Of a stretch of DNA of 64,000 bases, positions 47,328 through 56,261 are shown one piece after another. The notes under the pieces are model-generated. The model ran no database searches and was not told the DNA's origin. It was given only the letters and a program-made list of their open reading frames with translations. The stretch lies in the NCBI RefSeq assembly GCF_042688525.2, contig NZ_JBHWAB010000001.1:2728001-2792000 (forward strand), written 5' to 3'. The number at the start of each line of letters is the position of its first letter. The first letter of the stretch is position 1. Position numbers and translations under genes: made by a program. The stretch is from Haloimpatiens sp042688525. Lineage in GTDB: Bacteria > Bacillota > Clostridia > Clostridiales > Clostridiaceae.

Positions 47328-48002
47328 CTATTTTTTATGAATAATAAGAAAAACACTTGACTCGTCTACCTCTTGAATTTGGTATTCATACCCTGATAAA
47401 TCTCCAATGATTTTCAAATCCTTTGGAGTATGCGTAATTGCTTTAAACCCGTCCTTACAAATTATAACTCCATCCTTTGTTTTATCTAAATCAAGCTCAC
47501 CCAGCAGCCCCTTCTCAGCCTGCTCTTTAAACCATATTAGCCTATACTCCCAAAATTTTTCACTGTAAGTACTGAAATAAACTTTTCCACCACCCACAAC
47601 CATACCCAAAATCTTTTCAATGAAATCTGGGTATGTGACCTTCATTGCAGACAAACCGTTTTGCAGACAAAGTATTACATCGAACTTTTCTTCCAATGTA
47701 ATATTTTTTACGTCCATTGTCATAATTTTTGCATTGGGACTATCCTTCAAATATTCCTTGCTTAATGAAACACTTTCATCAGAAATGTCAATACCAACAA
47801 TTGATTTACAATTACCTGCCAATTCCTTTACAATACGTCCATAACCTGCACCTAATTCCAAAACCCTTTCACTGCCTGTTAGATTATCTCTAACAAAAGA
47901 GATTTCCGCATCCAAATACTGTTTTACTCTAGGAATTTTGGTTTCGTACACTTTAAACAGGTTTTGTGAATTTAGTTTTTGTGCATAATAATTGTTCTTC
48001 AT
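47328..48002 (-). CDS. Class I SAM-dependent methyltransferase
   Basis: 224 aa with motif I VLELGAGYGRIVKELAG, GIDISDESV, and FDVILCLQNGLSAM (motif IV). The substrate is unknown. It is less AT-rich than its neighbours and lies between the tRNA-Leu and its degraded copy, so it was probably acquired horizontally. No partner gene is intact beside it. Confidence 0.8.
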   Translation of the reverse strand: MKNNYYAQKLNSQNLFKVYETKIPRVKQYLDAEISFVRDNLTGSERVLELGAGYGRIVKELAGNCKSIVGIDISDESVSLSKEYLKDSPNAKIMTMDVKNITLEEKFDVILCLQNGLSAMKVTYPDFIEKILGMVVGGGKVYFSTYSEKFWEYRLIWFKEQAEKGLLGELDLDKTKDGVIICKDGFKAITHTPKDLKIIGDLSGYEYQIQEVDESSVFLIIHKK

Positions 48003-48159
48003 CGGTAATAAGCCCCCTTATATTTAAAATTTAATCTATATAATAGATAAACCAACTCGAACTACAATTTATACATGATGAAGATGTTGAAATAGAAGTG
48101 GATAAAACTATATTTAGAAAACTAGGAGAACACTTATTCGTAGTTTAAAATGCTGCATC

Positions 48160-48495
48160 CTATAAAATCTTTTTCATGTAATATCGTTTGTGGCCTATGG
48201 GAACATTGTTTAATTCACAGTTGATTCCTGCTATAACATTATCATCTAAATCCTTCATAACTCGACTGACAGGCATAAAAGGAACCTGTCCTTTCAAAGT
48301 AAGCTTAGATGAATTATATTCAATTATCCCTCGCCAAATTAAGTCTGATTCTTCTTTTGTACTATCTTTAATAAATACATATCCATTAAAATCCTCCTTA
48401 TGACTAATTACACACCATATTATACAGAAATTTACATAATCATTCAACCAACTATCCTCAGTATGCATTTGATGTAAAAAAGTATCCAACCCCAA
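48160..48495 (-). CDS. Hypothetical protein, probably 5-prime truncated
   Basis: 111 codons from a TTG with no RBS; the frame is closed by a stop six codons upstream. It ends in GINCELNNVPIGHKRYYMKKIL. Not recognised. The first internal ATG gives about 102 aa. It is likely a remnant of a larger gene in the decayed tRNA-Leu island. Confidence 0.4.
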   Translation of the reverse strand: MGLDTFLHQMHTEDSWLNDYVNFCIIWCVISHKEDFNGYVFIKDSTKEESDLIWRGIIEYNSSKLTLKGQVPFMPVSRVMKDLDDNVIAGINCELNNVPIGHKRYYMKKIL

Positions 48496-48863
48496 ACATA
48501 TACAGCTTGATTAAATTCTATTACAAAAAATTATACAAAAATGTATGTCGAATTATTGAAGAAGAAAGGATACTAGAGATGCAAATGGAACATTATAAAA
48601 TCAAAAATCAGCTGATAAACAAATTTCCATTTATTAAAGGGGTATGTATGGGGGACTGGGGGTGTATTGGGATATAGTTTACCTATTCACAATATATGCA
48701 GTGGAATGAACCCCAAGAAAACACTTGCATAAAACCACAAAAATAAGATATTATAATAGCAATGGATTTCAGTTAATTCAAAAGTCAATTTTCTGATAAA
48801 TCCAGTTTATCTGAAGCAAATCATAAATGGAAAAGTCGCTTAAATACAGCGTTTGAAAGATAC
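48496..48863. other. Gene-poor stretch with a degraded coding remnant
   Basis: A plus-strand frame from about 48490 to 48675 is open without a start codon (ending FPFIKGVCMGDWGCIGI and then TAG) and looks like the tail of a lost gene. Another short open tail (EIEVDKTIFRKLGEHLFVV) lies at 48045-48148. Nothing else was recognised. Confidence 0.35.
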
Positions 48864-48934
48864 AAATTGGTGTTACGGACTCAAAATTCTGTGGTAGTAA
48901 TACCCTACGGGTTTGACTCCCGTCTTCTGCACCA
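48864..48934 (+). pseudogene. Degraded tRNA-Leu copy (candidate att remnant)
   Basis: From GACTCAAAA to CACCA, 57 nt match tRNA-Leu(CAA) at 46904-46990 with four substitutions. The D-arm side has deletions and the acceptor 5-prime strand is absent, so it cannot fold as a tRNA. It marks the far end of a probable integrated element. Confidence 0.8.
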
Positions 48935-48949
48935 ATGAATTCACTAGCA

Positions 48950-48988
48950 AAAGCAGTTTGAATAAATTATTCAAACTGCTTTTTTTAT
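48950..48988 (+). terminator. Terminator after the degraded tRNA copy
   Basis: Perfect 14-bp stem AAAGCAGTTTGAAT/ATTCAAACTGCTTT with a 5-nt loop and T run. Confidence 0.8.
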
Positions 48989-49315
48989 TGAAAATATCCT
49001 CCAAAAAATAACACACTTCAAAACTAATCGTGACAAAATAAAATTCATTTCATTATCTTTTTATTGAAATTGCGGCTTAAAAACTTTTTAATTTAATCTG
49101 AACCTAAAGACGCAATTTCACCACAAAAATGGTTAGCGTTTGTGAACTTCTCTATTCTGAATTTCTTAAAACCCCTCTTCTATTTCCCATATAATATGTA
49201 TCTCTACTAAATGCCATACTAGGTATACCACTATATGAAGTATATACATCTTACTTTTCTTATAATTATGTTTTTGTAATCTGTAATTTAATATATAGTA
49301 CACTATCAATATATG

Positions 49316-49343
49316 TTGTAATAATACTACTCTCTTTTATATT
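49316..49343 (+). promoter_or_regulatory. Predicted promoter of the structured RNA
   Basis: TTGTAA, 16 bp, TATATT, followed about 7 bp on by the first GC-richer bases (GGTCCTGGC). Confidence 0.45.
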
Positions 49344-49349
49344 GGTCCT

Positions 49350-49790
49350 GGCATCTACTTAAGGATAAGCTTTTATAAATGGTAACAGCGGGTGGGCCTG
49401 CCTTGTTAAAGGCTAGTCCACCCGATTGACTCCAAAGGAATACCACATTACGCTTTGCGGATTAACTGTTTTGGACAAGTTTCTTGGCTGCTACTTTTGG
49501 TAAAATAATAACCTTTGTACAAGCTTTTATTTTTATAAAAGATACATTGGCGGCGACCCTCAGCAAAGAAGGTTGTCCAAAACTTCCTTGACCACATAGG
49601 GATACCACAGTTTCCCCTTTTAGGGGGCAGGGATATAAAATCAAAAAAATTGGACACAACTTAAAGTTTACTACTCGTAAGGAATACCTGTGAGAGTAAA
49701 GTTTAAGCTTGTCAAATTTCACCTTGATAAATCATACAAAACAGCTGTTGGCTTAAATTGTACCTTAACACATAATAAATTCATTTAAAT
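49350..49790 (+). ncRNA. Candidate large structured non-coding RNA
   Basis: About 41% GC by hand count over 49381-49680 in a genome near 28%, without a credible gene. Visible pairings: local hairpin GGGTGG/CCACCC with inner GCCTT/AAGGC (49390-49423); a long-range 11-bp stem GTTTTGGACAA (49468-49478) with TTGTCCAAAAC (49573-49583), extended inwards by TTTCTT-GGCTG/CAGC-AAAGAA; CCCC/GGGG (about 49614-49625); and a CTTAAA.TTTACT hairpin (about 49650-49710). Three GG(A/G)ATACC motifs recur. A promoter precedes and a terminator follows, giving about 450-500 nt. RNA class not identified. Confidence 0.6.
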
Positions 49791-49791
49791 T

Positions 49792-49850
49792 ACTGGTAAT
49801 AACATTGGAACCTTTTTTAAATTTCCAATATTATTACCAGTGTTATTTTT
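49792..49850 (+). terminator. Palindrome/terminator upstream of the OLD-helicase pair
   Basis: Inverted pair ACTGGTAATAACATTGGAA (49792-49810) and TTCCAATATTATTACCAGT (49823-49841), then TGTTATTTTTTAT. Closely related to the palindrome at 54665-54714. Confidence 0.75.
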
Positions 49851-50363
49851 TATAAAAAATAAATTGAGTTTTATATTCACACTTATATATTGAAACTTAT
49901 AAAATCCTAGTAATTCTTATATTAAAATATTATTTTATATATCACTTTTTATGCCCTAATGATCAATATAACAAATTTGAAGCTTGTCTTATTCTATATT
50001 ATAATATCCTTATGTGGTATATTTTATATTATTTAGTAATTATTTCACTTATTAAATATTTTTATAAATACAATAATTACTGTGTAGCTAATGTCTATAA
50101 TGGGCAGTGTTTAAATCGAATTTTATTAGGATGAAAGATTTGAAGTGTGAGGTGAAAAATGGTTATTATGAACTAAGCGAATTTTTTATAATAAAGTCAT
50201 TGCTAAATTATAAGACTAGAAAATAATTTTATAGAGATTAAAGTTTAGAGTTTTTGTAGTTATATCAATAAGTAGAAGTTCATCAAAATAAGTATAAGAA
50301 TCATAATTCAAATCTCATAACATAGCAAAGAAGTAAGAGGATTAAGTTTTGGAGGATCATAAT
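49851..50363. other. AT-rich upstream region of gajA, no gene seen
   Basis: Very AT-rich, with no credible ORF. Several TATAAT-like boxes are present and no single promoter could be chosen. An RBS (TTGGAGG) stands at 50349-50355. Confidence 0.4.
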
Positions 50364-52580
50364 ATGTATATTAAAAAAATTAGAATTCAAAATTTTAGGC
50401 AACTTAAAGATGTTGAATTAGAATTGCAGAAAAATACAACTATATTAGCAGGCCCTAATAATAGTGGTAAAACTTCTTTTATTTTACTTTTAAAAAGAAT
50501 GTTATTAGAAAAAAGTTTTGCATTTTCAAAAGATGACTACAATGCTTATGATAAATATATATGGTCAAATAAAATCTATGATATTTTAAAATCATTATAT
50601 GATAATAAGCAAAGCAAAACAGAAGATGAACTGATTAAGGAATTAACTGATAAGATGTTTCCTATTGAAAATGAATCAGAATTAAACCAAAGTGTTATTC
50701 TGCCAGAATTGATTATAAAACTACAAGTAAATTATACAGATAGTGATGATATATCAAATTTTGCAAACTATATAATGGATCTTGATGATTCACATAACTC
50801 CTTTTATTTTATTTATAAAATAATTTTAAATAGAAATTTATTTAAAAAGGGGATTAAAGATAATTGGAATAAAGTATATAGTAGATTGAAGAAAAATGAA
50901 AATAATAGCAAACAACTATCTATAATTGAAATCATGTTAGATATATATTGTAATAGCCTTAATAGTAAATGTTATTTTACTGATGAAAAATATGAAATAT
51001 TATCAGAGATTGAAAGCATTCAAGAATTTAAAAATTTATTTAATTTCAAATATATAGAAGCTGCAAGACCACTTAATGACTCATTGGAAAAAGATAAACA
51101 CTTACTTAGTAATACTTTAATAAAATTAGCAAGTAAGGACGATATGTGGAAAACGGAAATAAGTAAATTGCCAGATAGAGTTTTAGATACATTGGATGAT
51201 TCTAAAATCAAGTCAAAAATAGAAGGCGTGTCAACTACTGCTTTAAACAGTACAATAGAATCAATCACGCAAACTAATGGTGGACATACGGGAAAATTAT
51301 GTTTAAATTTAGATGTTTCTGAAGAACATATTCAAGATCTTATACAAAATACTACTAATGCAAAATATTTGATATCAGGGAAAATTGTTGATTGTAATTA
51401 TAATTTAAATGAAACGTCTCAAGGTCTTGGATACAGTAATCTTATATATATGCATACACAAATTGAAGATTATATTAAGTCAAAAGACTTATTAAAGGTT
51501 AACTTTTTAGTAATTGAAGAACCTGAATCTCATATGCATCCTCAGATGCAATATGTTTTTGCGAATAAGCTATTAGAGCAATATGATAAAGAACAATTAC
51601 AAGGTTTAATTACAACTCATTCATCGGAAATCGTAAGAGGCTCTAGCATAGAAAGGCTTCGTGTTATTAGAGAAGAAACTTTGTTTAATAGTAAAATTTA
51701 TAATTTATCATTATTTATTAACAATATAGAGATACCTAAAAATTCCGATGAATATGATATAAACTTGATTGAAGATTACAAAACATTTTATGAAGATATA
51801 GGTATATCTGAGATTATTTTTGCGGATGTTGTAATTCTATTTGAAGGTGATACGGAAAGGCTCTATTTAAAAAAAATATTAAATCTTCCTAAATTTAAGA
51901 ATTTACAACAGAAATATATAGCATATATTCAAGTTGGAGGTGCATATGCTTATAATTTTAAACCATTATTAGAATTTTTGAAGATTAAGTCACTAATTAT
52001 AACAGATATAGACTATGAAAAAGGTGCAAGTAGTAAGACTACAATATTATCTGCTACCACAACTAATATAACTATTAAGAGATTTTATGATATAAATAAT
52101 TTTAATAACGAAGACAACGCTAAGCCTAAAGATTTCAAAGTAAAAATAAAAGATTTATATAGTTGGATAAATGCAATTAATCATATTGTTTTAAAAGTAA
52201 ATATAAAAGCATTAGATGAATCAGAGGAAAAAAAGGATTTAATATATTTAGCATTTCAAACAGACAAAGAAAAATATACACGAACTTTGGAGGCTGCAAT
52301 GCTTAGTAAAAAATTTGGTATGTCAGGATATGAATTATTAAAAAGGAGTGATTGGAAAGATAAAAAGGGGAATTCTGGTTTGAAATATTCTATACCTGGC
52401 AATAAGATGAAAGATGGAACAAAAGAAAAAGAAGATGATAGTGAATTTAGTTTAGTTGATATACTCAATTCAACCTCCGATGCTAAAACTGATTTTATGT
52501 ATTCAGTTATTTTAAATAGACATGCTGAAGAAATGTTGCCAGATTATATAAGGGAGGGACTTGAATGGCTAATGAACTGA
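50364..52580 (+). CDS. gajA: OLD-family ATP-dependent nuclease, Gabija GajA-like
   Basis: 738 aa. N-terminal ABC-type ATPase: Walker A AGPNNSGKTSF, a split coiled middle, LGYSNLIYMHTQ (signature-like), Walker B NFLVIEEPESHMHPQMQ, H-loop GLITTHSSEIV. Then a TOPRIM nuclease: VVILFEGDTERLYLKKIL with catalytic Glu, and SLIITDIDYEK with the D-x-D pair. It overlaps the UvrD-like gene by 16 bp; this pair defines Gabija, in which GajA nicks or cleaves phage DNA when nucleotides fall. It is longer than typical GajA (about 580 aa), so a divergent subtype. ATG chosen behind GGAGG. Confidence 0.75.
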   Translation: MYIKKIRIQNFRQLKDVELELQKNTTILAGPNNSGKTSFILLLKRMLLEKSFAFSKDDYNAYDKYIWSNKIYDILKSLYDNKQSKTEDELIKELTDKMFPIENESELNQSVILPELIIKLQVNYTDSDDISNFANYIMDLDDSHNSFYFIYKIILNRNLFKKGIKDNWNKVYSRLKKNENNSKQLSIIEIMLDIYCNSLNSKCYFTDEKYEILSEIESIQEFKNLFNFKYIEAARPLNDSLEKDKHLLSNTLIKLASKDDMWKTEISKLPDRVLDTLDDSKIKSKIEGVSTTALNSTIESITQTNGGHTGKLCLNLDVSEEHIQDLIQNTTNAKYLISGKIVDCNYNLNETSQGLGYSNLIYMHTQIEDYIKSKDLLKVNFLVIEEPESHMHPQMQYVFANKLLEQYDKEQLQGLITTHSSEIVRGSSIERLRVIREETLFNSKIYNLSLFINNIEIPKNSDEYDINLIEDYKTFYEDIGISEIIFADVVILFEGDTERLYLKKILNLPKFKNLQQKYIAYIQVGGAYAYNFKPLLEFLKIKSLIITDIDYEKGASSKTTILSATTTNITIKRFYDINNFNNEDNAKPKDFKVKIKDLYSWINAINHIVLKVNIKALDESEEKKDLIYLAFQTDKEKYTRTLEAAMLSKKFGMSGYELLKRSDWKDKKGNSGLKYSIPGNKMKDGTKEKEDDSEFSLVDILNSTSDAKTDFMYSVILNRHAEEMLPDYIREGLEWLMN

Positions 52581-54469
52581 GCTATGATAACATTGTGGTA
52601 GTTAATGCACCTGCTGGTAGTGGAAAGACATATAGGATTAAATCTGAGATAAGAGAATATACCATTAAAAATCCACAAAATAAAATATTATGCATTACAT
52701 ATACAAATAGAGCTGCAGATGAACTACTAAAAGGAATAGATTCTCCTAATGTATATATAAGTACAATTCATTCTTATATAAATGATATGATAAGTTCTTT
52801 ATTTGGTAAACAGGAAATTATTGATTTATATTTTGAAATATATGCTGATGATATTCTTAGAAGAATAAATAATCCCCAAAAGCAACAAAGTAATAATAAA
52901 TATAAAAAAAGATTTGGAGAAATTAATCTTGATATTATAAAGAGTAATGTAAGGGCTATTTCATATAATAAAACTCAATTTAATTCTTTATACTATGGAG
53001 GTTTAAGTCATGATGATTTACTATCATTTACATACAAAGTATTAGAAAGATATCCAAAACTTTATGGAAAAATAAATAAAAGATTTAAAGTAATTATTAT
53101 TGATGAATATCAAGATACTTCATCTGAGGTATTTAATATATTTTTTAATGCTGTAAAGAACACAGAAATAAAATTATATTTATATGGTGATAAAATGCAG
53201 CAAATATATAAATTATATAATAGTGAATTAAATTATAAGCTTGTATCTATAAAGCAAGACGATAGAAAAATAATTAATCATAGATCAATTCCAGTTATTG
53301 TGGACATTTTGAATAAAATATATAATAATATGAAACTAGATCAAGGACATTTTAATAAACTTGAAAATATTCAGCCTGATTTTGAACCGAGAATAATTAT
53401 AGCCAAGTCCACTGAATTTGGTAAGATAATAAAGAAAATTATTAATCAAGATTCAAAAACACTTGTATTATATATTTTTAATAGAGAAAGATTTGCGCAA
53501 ATAGGTGCTGGTAATTTATTTAAGGCGTTTAGTAATATTGACAAGTATGGTTTTGGTAAGAAAATTTCTGCAACTGAAATTTTACTTAATGGTGATGAGA
53601 AAGATAATCAAGATGATTTATTAAAATTTATGATAATAATGTATAAGATAAATGATTTTTGGCAAAGGAAAACTTTTGGTTCTTTTTTGAAAAAATGTAG
53701 GGATAATAAAAAAATATTTAATATACAGAGCGTAATTTTGAGGTCAGTAGAAGATAAAAAAAATTTATATGATTTATGGAAAGAAATTTTTGAGCAGTTT
53801 AATAATAAAGATATTACAATAGGACAATTAATAAATTTAATGAATAGTAAAAATTTGTTAGAAGAAAGATTTATAGATACAATAAATGCTAACAACACAT
53901 ATTCTAAAGTTATAAATGTACCTGTGTGTGAGCTTGTTAACCTAGAAAACAGTAATGCAAATCCTAATGTATCAACACAGCATGGAGTAAAAGGGGAAAG
54001 TCATGATTCAGTTGTATTTGTAGCTGAAGATAGTAAAAGAAATAATCCAAGAATTTATATGTATGATTTTTTCAAAGTATGGACTAAGGTAAATTTTTCT
54101 CTTGATGAGTTTGAAGAATTTTATTTTAAATATTTTGATTTTATAAAGAAAGTAAATTGTATAAATAAAGATAAAGAATATCTAATTACAAAGAGCAATG
54201 AAATAATTAGAGAATTTGATTCTAATAAAATTTTCAACATCTTGTGTAAAGATATATATAACGCTTATCTCAAACATCCTATTAAGAAAAATGCTGACAA
54301 ACTTTTTAAAGATAATACTGTAAGAAGTGTTTTAAGTGCTTATAAATTATTTTATGTAGGGTGCTCAAGAGCACGAAAAAACTTAACAGTTATTGTCGAT
54401 GAAGACAAAATTACTGAGTATGAAGGTGAGTTTAGAGAAAAACTTAAAAATGTTGGTTTTAGTGTGTAA
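52565..54469 (+). CDS. gajB: UvrD/Rep-like helicase, Gabija GajB-like
   Basis: 634 aa, SF1A helicase: motif I VNAPAGSGKTYRI, Ia CITYTNRAADELL, II VIIIDEYQDTSS, III LYLYGDKMQQIY, IV INHRSIPVIVDIL, V STQHGVKGESHDSVVFVAE, VI LFYVGCSRARKNLTVI. It overlaps gajA by 16 bp with GGGAGGGAC as RBS, so the two are translationally coupled. In Gabija, GajB is thought to sense DNA ends and act with GajA. It is longer than typical GajB (about 490 aa). Confidence 0.75.
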   Translation: MANELSYDNIVVVNAPAGSGKTYRIKSEIREYTIKNPQNKILCITYTNRAADELLKGIDSPNVYISTIHSYINDMISSLFGKQEIIDLYFEIYADDILRRINNPQKQQSNNKYKKRFGEINLDIIKSNVRAISYNKTQFNSLYYGGLSHDDLLSFTYKVLERYPKLYGKINKRFKVIIIDEYQDTSSEVFNIFFNAVKNTEIKLYLYGDKMQQIYKLYNSELNYKLVSIKQDDRKIINHRSIPVIVDILNKIYNNMKLDQGHFNKLENIQPDFEPRIIIAKSTEFGKIIKKIINQDSKTLVLYIFNRERFAQIGAGNLFKAFSNIDKYGFGKKISATEILLNGDEKDNQDDLLKFMIIMYKINDFWQRKTFGSFLKKCRDNKKIFNIQSVILRSVEDKKNLYDLWKEIFEQFNNKDITIGQLINLMNSKNLLEERFIDTINANNTYSKVINVPVCELVNLENSNANPNVSTQHGVKGESHDSVVFVAEDSKRNNPRIYMYDFFKVWTKVNFSLDEFEEFYFKYFDFIKKVNCINKDKEYLITKSNEIIREFDSNKIFNILCKDIYNAYLKHPIKKNADKLFKDNTVRSVLSAYKLFYVGCSRARKNLTVIVDEDKITEYEGEFREKLKNVGFSV

Positions 54470-54780
54470 AATAAAAAGATAGCTAATTTTCCAAAAAGAA
54501 AAATAATATTTACTTGAATAATATAATCCACATTAGTTAAAGTGATTGTAACAGTTTATTCTACTCATTATATACTATATCTTAAAGAATTCTAAGCTTC
54601 TCATTATCCATATAATACAAATAAAAAATTAAACATTATCAATTCACTTTAATTTATTTTACTCACTGGAAAACACATTGGAAAATAAAAAAAGGTTCCA
54701 ATGTGTTTTCCAGTCTTACTTTTTATAAAAAATATCTAAAATAATTTTAAAATCTCTCTGTTCTCTATCCCCTATTTCTC
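54470..54780. other. Gene-free stretch after the OLD-helicase pair
   Basis: AT-rich; contains only the 54665-54714 palindrome. No RNA or gene recognised. Confidence 0.4.
54665..54722 (+). terminator. Long palindrome/terminator downstream of gajB
   Basis: Perfect 19-bp inverted pair ACTGGAAAACACATTGGAA (54665-54683) / TTCCAATGTGTTTTCCAGT (54696-54714) with a 12-nt loop and T-rich tail. Confidence 0.8.
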
Positions 54781-55031
54781 CTACACAAAAACCACAACCC
54801 TATAATCACAAGACCACTTTGTATTTATTACCGCAAGCCTTCTCTTATTCTGGGTCAATCCAACCTTAATATAAGAAGAATTATTTCTTTCAACAGGCCA
54901 ATCACTATTATATACAAGATAATCAAATACCTCATTTAATTCATCGGACTTGTCCTCTTTTTGGTAGATTAAAACCTTCTTAATTGGATTTCCTATAATT
55001 TGCTCTAGAAGATCTATAAAATTCTCATTTA
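54781..55031 (-). pseudogene. Gene remnant without start, upstream of the CRISPR leader
   Basis: A minus-strand frame of about 80 codons, with TGA just upstream and no start codon: VNENFIDLLEQIIGNPIKKV ... DYLVYNSDWPVERNNSSYIK ... CDYRVVVFV then TAG. Protein-like composition, family not recognised, not Cas2. It was probably truncated when the CRISPR leader region was rearranged. Confidence 0.45.
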
Positions 55032-55146
55032 CAAATCATTTTCTTTTTCGTCGACCCTCAATAGCGTAAAAATCCTGGGACATCGACGAATCTGCTAGAC
55101 CGCATAAATCCTAGATTTTTGTATTTTATTTACAATTTGTTAACAA

Positions 55147-55175
55147 TTGAACATTTTTACAAAATGTGCTATAAT
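55147..55175 (+). promoter_or_regulatory. Promoter in the CRISPR leader
   Basis: TTGAAC, 17 bp, TATAAT. Transcription would start about 7 bp downstream, just before the first repeat at 55189. Confidence 0.8.
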
Positions 55176-55188
55176 GCATATCAGACGG

Positions 55189-55884
55189 GTTTTTAGACTA
55201 CCTATGAGGAATTGAAACAATCCAATGGTCCATATAACATTTTTAAAGCTATCCCAGTTTTTAGACTACCTATGAGGAATTGAAACTCCATTTTGAATTT
55301 CTTATAAAATGTTGCTCATAAGTTTTTAGACTACCTATGAGGAATTGAAACCATTCTTGTTTGTGGTCACTTGCTGGTCACTTGCTGGGTTTTTAGACTA
55401 CCTATGAGGAATTGAAACTAAATAAAATCTAGTGCATTGACTTCCAGTAGGCTTCGTTTTTAGACTACCTATGAGGAATTGAAACAAGTCTAATCTAACT
55501 TTAATCATATAAGTGTCAATCAGTTTTTAGACTACCTATGAGGAATTGAAACGAATTAAACGTAAAATTATTTTTGTATTACTCATATTGTTTTTAGACT
55601 ACCTATGAGAAATTGAAACCTAAACTTACAATACCTAACTTTCCCTTTGCTTGTGTTTTTAGACTACCTATGAGGAATTGAAACTCATATGTAAAATTAT
55701 AAGCTCCTGTCATAGCTGACAAGTTTTTAGACTACCTATGAGGAATTGAAACTTTTTAAGAACTTTATAACATATTATGTTATCTTAACATTTTTAGATT
55801 ACCTATAAGGAATTGAAACTATTCTATCCATATATCTGTAAAAGGCAAATCATTGTTTTTAGATTACCTATGAGGAGTTGAATT
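55189..55884 (+). CRISPR. CRISPR array: 11 repeats, 10 spacers
   Basis: Repeat is 30 nt, beginning GTTTTTAGACTACC and ending GAGGAATTGAAAC, a type often seen with type I-B or III systems. Repeats start at 55189, 55257, 55322, 55389, 55456, 55523, 55590, 55655, 55723, 55790 and 55855. Spacers are 35-38 nt. The repeat at 55590 has one change, and the last two have several, ending in GTTGAATT. Degeneration at the right end and the promoter at the left place the leader at 55030-55188. No cas gene lies in the window, so the array is an orphan here or served in trans. Confidence 0.97.
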
Positions 55885-56020
55885 ATGCTTGTTTAAACTT
55901 CGAGAAAGTTTAAAACTCTTGTGTTTTGGAAATGTATTTGAGCAACTCTATTTTTAATGAATTATTCTCTGAAGTACTAGAAATCCTGTATTTTGGAATT
56001 ACATATAAAAATTTGGAATA

Positions 56021-56061
56021 AAAAAATCAGTAGTTATATCTCAAACTACTGATTTTTTTAT
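56021..56061. terminator. Terminator after the peptidoglycan-binding remnant
   Basis: Stem AAAAAATCAGTAGTT/AACTACTGATTTTTT with an 8-nt loop. Confidence 0.75.
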
Positions 56062-56066
56062 TTAAT

Positions 56067-56261
56067 CTAATTCATTATTTTATCCCAGGTATACGGTCCT
56101 ACAATTCCATCCACCATAAGACCATTCTTGGCCTGAAAATTAATAACTGCATGGTGAGTTCCTTTTCCAAAGTATCCATCCGCTCCACAGGCTCCTACAC
56201 TGTATCCTTTTGAAATCAATTTTTCCTGAATCAACTTAACATTATAGTCTTTCTGCAGCAT
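56067..56261 (-). pseudogene. Peptidoglycan-binding domain fragment (endolysin C-terminus)
   Basis: 64 codons covering most of one PG_binding_1 domain: VKLIQEKLISKGYSVGACGA, GYFGKGTHHAVINFQAKNGL, VDGIVGPYTWDKIM. No RBS, no signal peptide and no catalytic domain. It looks like the tail of a phage-type cell-wall hydrolase whose 5-prime part is lost. Its own terminator is retained. Confidence 0.65.

Noticed and set aside
48864..48934. Second functional tRNA-Leu
   Set aside because: The 5-prime acceptor strand and part of the D arm are missing; only the 3-prime part is similar.
49448..49722. Two overlapping minus-strand ORFs of 69 and 86 codons in the GC-rich region
   Set aside because: No RBS, atypical composition and strong RNA pairing across them; they are by-products of the lower stop-codon frequency in a structured RNA.
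54781..55031. Possible cas2 upstream of the CRISPR array
   Set aside because: The translation has no Cas2 features (no N-terminal Asp strand, wrong length) and no start codon.
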